This document shows, one piece after another, positions 49,973 through 61,276 of a DNA stretch of 64,000 bases. This DNA comes from Anisakis pegreffii (lineage: Eukaryota > Nematoda > Chromadorea > Rhabditida > Anisakidae): contig JAPYMA010000597.1 in the NCBI GenBank assembly GCA_035041965.1, positions 124,001 to 188,000 on the forward strand, written 5' to 3'. Below the pieces are notes generated by a model, which searched no databases, was not told the origin of the DNA, and saw nothing but the letters and a program-made list of their open reading frames with translations. The position numbers were made by a program, and so were the translations under genes. Each line of letters opens with the position of its first letter. Position 1 is the stretch's first letter.

Positions 49973-52900
49973 CAGTTGTTGTTGTTGTTTCTTTGATTAC
50001 TCACCACCTCATACCTCGTTCTATCCAGATTCAATAGAATTCATAGAACAAGGTCGTTCAGATGTACTCAAAAACACATAAAAAGCTTCATTGCTGTCGG
50101 ATTTGCACTCCTCTCCTCTCCAAACTCGCCCAATTCACAAACTCCTTGAATCGATAAACTGCAAAGTAAGAACTCGTCTTCTTCGTGTCCTTTCAACTAC
50201 TCGAGTACCGACTTCACTTCGCTCGCAATCACCATCAATCTGACATTATTCTGCGTTCATCGTCCTTTGCTATAGTCGTCGTCCATCGTTGGTTCATTTC
50301 TTAGTCCCTTGATACAAGTTCACTTGCTCGTCCGTCGTACATTTGCGGTTCATTACCCGTTCAGCAACCGCCGGCCGCACTATTTCAATCCTTCACTCCA
50401 GTCATCCTCATCACTACATTCTTTCACTCTCAAATCCACTTAATCCAATCAATCCCTGCGCTTCGCCGTGCTTCATTCAATATTTCGCAACGCGGAACGA
50501 ATAAATCACATTTATTCATCGCTTTCATTTCTGGCCAGTCCATCATTCACTGAATATGATCATCATTATCCAAAGTACAACAACATCTCAACTAGTCAAC
50601 TCTAAAATCCTAAAAGAACAGTAATATTGCTGACGATGATGTGAATGTGTGTGTATGCGTATGAAAGTGCTCAAAGATCACCAACAGACAAAGAACAAAT
50701 ATCGTATTATATGAGCACATTAAAATGAAGTATTATATGCATAAAAGAAAGCACATCACATGCATAAAGCATTCAACATGTACTCATCATGCATGAATGC
50801 AGCAAGCCTATCACGCAGATTCATGCATGGTATCTACTTTGTTAACTTTATCCGATTTGTCATCGTTCCTATGACAGTATCGCCATATACACAAATCGGC
50901 GTTATTCCAGTATTTAAGATTTTTGTATACCATCTAGCTACTTTCACCTGAACCATTTTTAGTTCTTCCCATTGTTCATTTGATCTCCCCAAAAGTCATA
51001 CTGATAGGAGGACGCTTTGTGCAGCATTACATACATAACTGCTAGTCAGTGTTGAAATGTCATATATCTTCTCATTTACATCCATCCATTTGGGTAAGTA
51101 AATTGAAAACCCCTTTGCAATCGACTGACGGATGTGTAGAACTTGTGGAATGCAACCTGTTTGCAAATGTTATCAAGGCAGTTAAAATGGAAAAGGGACA
51201 GGAACAAACAACGGATGGATAGTAGAAGTAACAGAGTACGAGAAGTGCCATATGAAGAGTCATTTGAAGAGGGGTATATGACTCGATGGAGCCATTATGA
51301 CGGCTGCGCTGACTGAAAGAAATCCTTTGAAGTGTGCGTATGCACTGTACGGAAAGGTTGTTTCATGATGACCAAACACGGATTTGTTCGTTGTTAGCTT
51401 TCGAATAGAGTTTTAACAATACAATACGAAAAACATGTTTACTTTACTTTCGAGTATTCATCCACCTACCATTCATACCGTTTTCATTGTCATCACTTCA
51501 CAATTAACCAAATACATGTGAATACCACATTTGGTTTCATTCCCGTACGGCAAAACGTCGCTTATCGTAGTGAAGAAGTAACAATTTGAAGTAATGGAAG
51601 AATTTTTTTTGAAACAAACTATCAACATGGACACTCGCAAAAGATCTATGAACAAAAAGCAGTTAGCGTCAATTTGTCAATTTGTCAGCGTAGTAGATTC
51701 CCTGTTACCTCGTCGGATTGTTTCAGGAGAAATTTCGTTGTCTCTCTATCAACCCATCATCTGCTCACTAATCGTAAGATCACCACCGATATGGCAGGCA
51801 CATAAACTTGCTCTCACATATAATTGATTCTGGTTTGTACGTTACGTAGTGCTTATGCAAATGGACTGATGCTCTATCAAAGAGTGCTTCTGTTCCACAG
51901 AAGACGAATGGATGATACAAATTAAGAATAATCTGTTGGTGTGCATGAATCGCTGTGCGGTATTACTTGAATCCAATGAACTGCAGTGTTGACTATGGTA
52001 CTACCTATGCAATGAATTTTACTTACATATAGATCTGATAGCACATACGACAGAATGGCTGCTGTAATTCTCCTACAAATTCCCCTTTTATATATGTCAA
52101 TTCATAAACAATTCAAATGAATTGAATTTACATTTATATGAATTTACATATATAAATGGGGAAATTTGAATGACGTGACTGAATGCTGCTGCAGCAGCAA
52201 GCGCTGCTTTATACGGATGAAAAGTGCAAAATTTTTTGAATATCTGTTTTGTTTGTTTACGAATCACCACCACTCACTTTTCCAGTTTCACATCGCAAAT
52301 TCTTCTTTTTTTTCGTAAAACTGAAAATCACAAATAATACTCTATTATCTCATCTGCATCTATCACTCTTTGCAATCAATCGCTTTCATATGCACTTTGC
52401 TTTTTGTTCTTCTCCTTTTTCCTTGTCATATTTGTGCGGTGTGGTGTGATTTTGTTTGTGTGCACAAGGAACAACGAATTGGGATTGAAATGAAAATTTT
52501 TGCAAAGTTGCATGATGTTAAATGCACTCAATTTGACCTTTCATATATTCTTCTTCTCAACGCGAATCATTTGAGAAAAATTTTGTCTACAAACTCAAAC
52601 CACCGTACAATTCGTTCACGTTGTTGATAGCAAGCATAGCAAGCAACCATCCATCCATCCATCTATCTCCCACTCTCAGCAATCATGTCTCTCTAGTGAA
52701 TTGTTTTTTTGACCTGATAAGTGCATTTTTCACAGCTTCATTTTACTAAATAAAAATTTCTCACTCTAATGTGCAAATATATATGCAAGAGTCAATGATA
52801 AAGAAAAAGGAAATTCAAAAAAAAGATATCAATCAATTCAATTGGATAACAAACTCTATCAATTCAGGTCAATTGCAATTTTGCAGCTACCACTAAAGTA

Positions 52901-55900
52901 ATCGTTTTTTTGAACATTCACTATTTGAAATAGAATGATGATGATGCTAATAATGATGAAGATTACAACTTCTTGGATGCGATACGTTCGTCGATAACGA
53001 CTAGAGATGTCGCAAAAACTCGTCTTCATGAACTAACTCTCCACTCCAGTATCCGTGTGACATATCCCAGCAAACCTGTTAAGTGTCTCGAAAGATTGAT
53101 TGGTGGTTAATTCATGAACAACTGCATTATCTAAGTACAAATACGCACTCAAGTAGACTTGCTTTTGAGCTGATTGATCATTAAGGCGATCCACATAAAG
53201 CACACTCATTATCACATATCAAATCAACGATTCTTTCCTAGAATATAAGAGCACATTAGTTCAAGTACATGCGTTCGAGTGAGTTTGCATCGTCGCTGGT
53301 TCATTCGTTAACGTTGAAAAAAAATTTACTGAGGACATCTGCACTGGATTTGTACGCTGATAATATTGAGTTGAAAGAAATTGTACGTAGGCACAACTTT
53401 TATGTAGTTAGTAGACATGACTGATTTCGTTTGCAGAAGTTGCACTGGAAAGAAATAGCTAAAGAAATCGTTATATGTGTACATTATTATTTATACGCAC
53501 AAACAAGCAGTGCAGAGTGCATAAATAGAATTTAAGAATTTTTACACAGTTTCTCTTTCACTTATCGTTAGTGGAAAGTGGATTCCTTTTTTTTTCAGAC
53601 GTTAATTTTGCGAAAGAAAAACTTTGAGTTCACTCACTGATAATCGAAAAAGTTGATTGAATTGAAAACGCGAAAAGAAAGCAGCCATAGAATGGAAACG
53701 ATTTTGGTTTTGAACGATTGATTCATTGATGGAAAATAATCAACGCTTCTGAAAAACGCTTCATAAGCATACATTGGCTACCTTGAAATGCACTAAAGAA
53801 AAGTGAATCACTTTATGCACGTAATAATTTGGAAATTGGAAGAAGAAATTTCTCCATTTTGCTGAAAGAAATTCGTAGAAATTCTGGAATTTCTTTGTGA
53901 AATTTCTTCGGCAAATTTCAATGCTCATTTGAGCCGGACATACGCGAAAAAACACTCGATTCACGCCTTGCACTTGAAAATTTTATGTGATAAAAATTCA
54001 TTAACATAGATTATTATCGCTCGTAGATATTACCGTTGAAGTTCTGAAAACAAAAATACAAATAACAGCGATTCTAAACGTGCGATCTTCTCAGAAAATT
54101 TTATGTTCAAGACTGAATCAAAGATAATTCATATATTCTTAAGCTAATTCGTTTACCAGATATCATCAATTTTAGCAGTGTCACCTTACCCAATTAGCTA
54201 GGTTCAGTGATTAGCATAAATTGAAAATATTTGTCCACTTATCAAGCACAGATTTTTGACGAGCAAACAAATAGCGGAATGAATTCAGTGGGACTGTTCA
54301 TCCATCTCAAGGCAGTTCTTTTCATTCACTTGGTGCACTCGATTCCGTTACATTCAAGCCCAACCACTATCTCCACTCATCCATTTGAACTACTTTAAGC
54401 AGTCGGTTACAACTCGCATCCTATCTAGACATTCACTCATGCATATGTTCAATTTTTCTCCATCTGCACTTAGAATTCCATTGCCTCTCACTTCGAATCG
54501 AAACTATTCCAAGGCATCGCGCTGCAAGACAATATCACATGCCAAAGAGCAATTATGAACCAATAATTTGCGTTTACATGAGCATATTTCTAGATCTGCA
54601 GCATATTTGCTCGAATTATACGAATATGTGAGTAATTTTTCACATTCCCTCGAACAATCATCATCGTGGCACGATTGAGAAACAACCGAACTGCTGAATA
54701 AATACAATAATTGATTTGGACATAAATATTTGTTACATATGCTCCTCTGTCACCGCGAATTCAATCATTCATATGTGCCGGTTGCATTAAGATATCCAGT
54801 TTGATGAAATCACCACTAGAATCAACGCGAATAATAATTTGTTTTTAGTACATATGTATGTATATTGTTGGAGTGCATTTATACATTCACACATATATAC
54901 TTTTACGGTGATTATTCATGACAGATGTACAAATCTAGCATATAGTTTAGATTATTTGTTTTCGTTTATTCATTTGGTTATCGCTTGCGATTCACCGTCA
55001 TGAATTGATGATGCTCTGAACAACGTGATGACAACTGAAATGCTAGCAACAGTGAGAGAGTGAAGAGAATCAATATAACAGCTTACGATTAAGAGGTTTC
55101 ATTTTATATATTGGTTCAAATGGGGGCATTTCTTGTGAGTAGGCGAGATTAACTGCTTTACGGCATGAAGTTTGTTTTTTATATGCATTAAAAAGTAACG
55201 AGATTAAATTGAATTCAGACTGCCATGTTAGAATCGTTAGCTCCCTATGTTTGAGAATGACGTGATCGTTGAATTTGCAACCGTCTGATAATTCAATCCA
55301 GTGAGCATGAATATTACATGTGAAGTTATTACTGACAATAAGGTGAGAATCGCGCTTGAATGCATAGTTGTACTCATTCATTTGAGCGCTGAACTGTGAT
55401 CAAAATTCCTTGCGAAAATGTATTTCTATAGAAATTTGTTGGAAAGTGCACAAGATCGCATATAGAATTGCGTTGATGAAATTGCACAGCAGCTCTCAGA
55501 TGTCGGCGAATAACTGTATTCAGCCGGAAATTTCGTATTCAGCTTAGATGATATTCCCTTGTCAGCATTGTTCGAAACAAAACAGCATTGCAATTAGGAG
55601 TGTGGCAGTAACGTGGGAAGGTGAATAAGCACTTAGGAACGCTTCGTGCTCATTAATCGCTGCCTACAAATCGCCTGCAACTAACAGCAGCAGCCATTTG
55701 GTTTGATGCATTAACCATATGCTCTTCAAAAGTGCAAATGCTCAGAAACAACATCTTTCAAGCAGATGAAAATGTGCGATGGAATAAAACATCGTCACAA
55801 GTGAAATGAATAAAATCAGAAAACCAAAAAAAGAAACAAATGGAATAAAAACTCAGAAAATATCCATCATTTTTCTCAGTGTCATGAATATATCACAACA

Positions 55901-58900
55901 ATCGATCATTGCAAAGCATCTTTAATTATGTTTCGCCTCTGATTCGTTACTTCCATTATGAACTTCGCATACATATTGTGAATAATTTTTTATCCCTATA
56001 AAAACCAGCAAAACATCTCGAGAAGAGTACTCTTGTAAATACCTGTGGCCCAGTTGACTGATCAGTACATATTGATATTTTTATGGAAGCGCTCAGAAAG
56101 CTCCTATTGTTCACTCCAAAATTACCATCGCATTCAAACAAATGTGAAATGACAACGGATATCTTTGGGAGCTTTCCGATTACAATGAAACTTATCGTAG
56201 CAGCGATATTTGGGAATGAAATTTGAAGTTCAGCTTTTTTTTCACTTCTTATTCTTCAATTACTATTAACTGGTGTGGATGACCGAACAAAAAATATGAG
56301 AGCTGTATTGTTGAAGGAATAGTTGGTATGTTTTCATCACTGCTCGAAAACTTGCATTTTTCAAGGAATATTTTAAGAAATATAATCACTGTTTTGCTCA
56401 AATACTACTCGATTATGAATGTTGTTCATTGCTATAATGTGCAAATAGTGGAATTTGTAGGATTTAGAAGGGATTAAGCGAGCAGTAAATATTGATAACA
56501 AAACACGTTCAAAGTTTTTGCAATGAATTTTCTCACTTCTAGTGCTGGAGTATTTCAACAGAATGTGATCGTCGAGTGAATTTGACAATTTCTTCAGTCC
56601 CCGTATCAGAAAAATATCGTTGTTGTTCTAATCGCTGCTCTTAAATTTGTTCGTCCCTTTCGTTATGATGAATGCACACAAATGGATGACGATGCGCAAT
56701 CGAAGATTGTGTGTGCATCGTCGCATCGTATCCACACACTCGTATAGAACCGAAGGAGATGTTGAAATGCTCACAAAACTGAACATTATGCAAGATGATG
56801 TTTTAAAAGTGCAAACGACCAATGCTCAAACATCTTCATATCGCTGTTCTTCATCATTATTTCATTCGTCATTTCAGTGTGCCGATTCCATTTCCATTCA
56901 ACTCTCCTTAAACTGAATATGCACTCAACGAAAAGTGCAAAATAGAGTGAAGAAATTTTTATGGCCATGCTACTAGATTTGTGTGTAAGAGCATTACAAT
57001 GAGCTTCTCAGAGAACGGAACGAGAAGAGAAGTTAACATAAAAACTTAACGACTTCGCACGATCTTCACAGATTATTCTCAAACGACTCGAATAAATTTT
57101 ATTTCATTTTTGCAATGTTCCCGAATCGCCATTCACCAATCGCGAATCATGACAATAATTAACAGTAATTGCTGTTTGTGTGTTTCTTCTGTGCAACAGA
57201 TTGTTGCTGCTACTGCAGCAGCAATACCAATGTGCAGTAGTTAACTGCCGTCAACAATTATCATTCATTCTTCATCGTCAGTCGAACAAGTGGATCGCTC
57301 ATTTTCAGCAAAAGTGCACTCGGTCGGTGGTATTCCACATGGACATGTCGTAATTTTTCAGCACAGAGAATTTCAAGAATGCGCTTCAATTTTGACGATG
57401 AATAAACGCCCAACAAGAGTATTCAAATTTCAATCGTTTATTCTCTTGTCAACAACACTAAAAAGTGAAAAAATATGAAAAAATTTCCAACTCTGTAAGA
57501 TCAGTGCGCTAAAATGCTACTACCCACTCATCAAATGCTCAATGCTAAAACGTCAATTGTGTCATGAAATAACCTCAAATGGAATAAAGAGCAGTCAAGA
57601 AGGGATTCAGTAAACAGCAACCAGATAGAGCGATGAACATGGAAAATCGCAGATTCAGTGATAAGATGAACGATTCGAGATCACCGTAAAAAGGTTATCA
57701 TCATCTATGTATAGATGGCTCAAATTACGGAACACCAAGTGATTGGGTATCTCCCGCTCATGCTTAAGCCAGCAACATCTCACAGGCGATTGATCTAGTG
57801 TGGTATTTTTGGAGCGACTGCAACCAGAAAAAACACATCCATCCATCAGTTACTCAGTTCTAGGACAGTTCTAGGACAATTGGCCGTTGGTCGACTGTTC
57901 CAGGACCATTGCTTCCCACACAATCGGCACCTGAATCAATTGCTCCTCGGTCAGCTTTCGCCGATGATTTCGAATGAGCATCTAGAAGGGCAGTTGTACT
58001 AAACGGCAATTGTTCTGAGATCTTTTTCACCCGTCACAGTGAAAATGATACAGTGCAGCCGTTGATATTCAATCTTTGCAATTAGTTCGTCGTTCAGGTC
58101 ACAACTGTCCACTCGCTATTCATTAATCACTTTCGAAACTAACCACAACGAATTTGCTATATACTAATACACAAAGCCATCTATAGACAAAGTACAAGTT
58201 GCAGTTTTCGAAACGCAATCATCCGAATGAAACTGCAGCACTTGCATCTTAAAATTAACGAACACATTCGATAGAATCACTTCGAAAGCAATCCATATGA
58301 AGTGTTAAACGATCAAAAACCACCGAATTGCTCATCATGAAAGCTCTACAAGGTCATCATCGTTAACGAAATCCTTAAAAGCTTGGAATCGTTTGTTCAT
58401 CTCACGACTGCACTACAGCAGATTCAATAATACATCAATATCTCACCCGAATAGGCGAACGGCCGACCAATTGACAATGAATTAATGAAATGGGATTAAA
58501 ACTCTCGCATCGAATTCATTCAATTGGGTCTAACAACCGAACAGAAAAATTCCAGTCAGACTGCAGAAAATTGGAATTGCAATCAAAAGTTCAACGAATC
58601 GAAATTTCTGATTTCTGAAGCTAACTGAGTGCCCATACTTGAGCATTGTTCTGTTCGATTCGGGCGCCCAACGTCTGAAATTGTTCCATTTTAGACTGGT
58701 AGTTCTATTCTATCTACGAGAACAGCAGAAAGAGAGCAATTTAACTGGAATCGGAACATCACTAGATGAGACTGAGCGATAATTCATTGATAGGTATGGC
58801 GTGTTTGAGCATCTGTACAACATCGAAGTCTCATTTCCGATTCTGCGTCAGTCAATACGGAAAGTTTGCTGATTTTTGATGCGTTTGTCAGAAAAATCAG

Positions 58901-60979
58901 TCAAAAATGCGTAGAAATATTTCATATTTCGTATATTTCATATTTAATAAGCGATGAGCAATCTTTTACTGCTATAAATAACTCAAAAAAAAACGGATAT
59001 TCATGATTGAAAAGATTAGCGTACTGTAGCAAAAGGAAAAATATTGATCGACTTAACGTTGTGCACTTTAAGGACATGTGAAATCGCCGTTCTATTCGTT
59101 TGCACAAACGAAAAAAAAACCGATTAACCTTATGTTCGGATTCGTGTCGGCCGTGTCTATTCAAAAAAAAAACTGATGCCTTCATAAGGAATGGCCGAAT
59201 ATTTCTTGACGTCCGAGAAAATGAATGGAGCATGCAATAGTTCAAGGTCGTTTGGGATTTATTTTGCTTCAATCCAGAAAAACAAGAATGATGAAGAATG
59301 CAACGATGATTTATGCAGACACGTTCGATTTCATGCGTTCTTGCAAATAGATAGATGCACGATCGAAAACCTACAGTTCGAAAAACAGTTTTTTGAGAAA
59401 CAGTTTTTTTGCTTGAACTTTTTTGTCAACATAAGGACACGCCGTGTGTTGATAACGAAAATCACGTTTTTCAGCACTATTCAACAGTTTAGTGGAAACG
59501 AGTTCTCACAGTTGTGTTTGTGATGAGTTTTTTTGTTCTTTTTTTAGAAAAGTCAAAATTTTTGCGAAAGATTGTACCGAAAAACTTCCTTCCTGCTATC
59601 TGATAGTGAGTTGTTCTGTTTGCTCACCATTTGCGCAAAAAAAATGATCAAAATGATCGTTTAGTAACAGATCAATCGATCACTTATTCGTTGTTTTTCA
59701 TTCGGCACCATTATCGGATTTCGCAATTTCCTAACAAGCTCAACTTGATGATGTTTGAAAACGATAAATATCCAATAAGGGATCATCGCACGACGTTACG
59801 ATCATACAAAATTACTATTCATTGTTTGCGTTACAAATAATCTTTGTCACAAAACTTGTTTACGATAGTTCTCATCGATTCTTCACTCGTAACGATATCG
59901 TAGCAGCAATAAACACTCGTCCTTCTGCTTTTCATTCACTGAATTCAAAAATCATTGACTTAATTGTTTGCGTATTGAAAGTGAATCATAAACGCATTAG
60001 AACTAGCTGAATGCACCAAGTTTTAGTACAATGAATAGTGCATTGACAGGTGGTGGGTGTTTGTGTCTTGATTTATGAGTATGAATTCAATTGCATAACT
60101 GCGTGGAATTTTGAATTTGGTAGTTTCCCTGCAAATATGTAAATATACTTGAGTAATCATTGATGTTTTATTGAGTGATGAACGATTTCGTTGGTGAGTG
60201 CTCTCTAGAAGCGTAAGTTCAATAAAAGTACATGAAAATGGTCGTTGCGAATTGAGCGAGTTGCGAAAATTAATGACTTTCCTAGAAAGATACTGACTGC
60301 TGTTTCATTGCAAAATTCAAGTTGGAAAAAACAGGCAAACAAACGAATTGATTCGAATATGATAAAAGAACAAGGAAGTGAATTCGTTTGCTCAGTACAT
60401 CTTTTCGTTGTTTTTTTTTTGTTTTTTTGTTTTGTTGAGGTTATTGCTGTCGGTGAGGTAAATTGTAGTTGAAGTGCTCTTATGCTCTTTTGCCTTTTCG
60501 TTACTCCCTTATGTCGAGAAATGTAATGATGAGATGAGAAGGGCATTGTGTTTATGGAATGGAAGAAAAATTGTATTGAAAGTGCATTCTTTTTTTTTTT
60601 GATTGACGTAGTTTGATTATAATGACGGATCGTTGGACGAATGGAATGTATTGGTGGATAATTTTAACAAGACTATACTAAGTTTTCGTTGATTACGTTG
60701 CTTCATCGGTTGCTTGTTGAACCTCTTCGATTTCATTTCAGATAAGAAAACAGCGCAAGCATACAAAATACACAGAAAGAGCCGGAGAACGCACACGCAT
60801 CTAAAAGCTTTTGTATGTTCTGGAGCATGAATGTGAACTTGCGACCAAAGCATGAGGCTGTGTTCACATCCGACTTGGATCTGAACACAACTAACTCATG
60901 CTAAATTAAAATGTTTTATCAGAGTAGCTTAAATAAATTGAAATGATTTCTTAGCAAACGGATTTATAGGAATTTGTAG
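49973..60979. other. Eleven kilobases without a recognised gene
   Basis: No exon with good sites and family resemblance was found. Points of note are a G+C-richer patch at about 50020-50530, where minus-strand frames look codon-like (for example VRPAVAERVMNRKCTTDEQ near 50310-50380), the inverted repeat at 52077-52168, and many TCATTCATT-type low-complexity stretches. It could be intron of the gene ending at 61276, or intergenic. Confidence 0.4.
52077..52168. repeat. Palindromic element with arms of about 33 bp
   Basis: The left arm from 52077 (ATTCCCCTTTTATATATGT) and the right arm ending at 52168 (ACATATATAAATGGGGAAAT) are imperfect reverse complements around a TTCAAATGAATTGAATT centre. 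About 92 bp overall. It has the form of a small foldback or MITE-like element; no target-site duplication is evident. Confidence 0.75.
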
Positions 60980-61276
60980 TGGAGGGTGGATGAAATTCGC
61001 ATTGATCCAATTGTCAATCTAATTGCTATCTCCGAATATCCGTCTCTAATCATGGGGCTGGATTCGCTTTCGCTGAACTGGAAGGACGAAGGATTTACTC
61101 GGTTGCTGATGGAGATTCGCCTCGAAAACATTGCATCTCATTCAGATATCATCTGCTCATTATTCGTTACAACGCTCGGAATTATCATTATTATCAGTTT
61201 TTTGGTGTCTTCAGCGATCAATTCGCCGCTAAGAGGGCATCATGTTCAGATACATCATGACAGTCATCTGTCATGA
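60980..61276 (+). CDS. Candidate terminal exon with a transmembrane helix
   Basis: After an AATTTGTAG acceptor the frame runs 98 codons to TGA with coding-like codon use. The text begins WRVDEIRIDPIVNLIAISEY, continues through a charged stretch (LNWKDEGFTRLLMEIRLE), then has one strong hydrophobic helix (SLFVTTLGIIIIISFLVSSA) and a short His-rich tail. That looks like the end of a type I membrane protein or the last helix of a polytopic one. No preceding exon was found, and I do not recognise the family. Confidence 0.45.
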   Translation, partial: WRVDEIRIDPIVNLIAISEYPSLIMGLDSLSLNWKDEGFTRLLMEIRLENIASHSDIICSLFVTTLGIIIIISFLVSSAINSPLRGHHVQIHHDSHLS

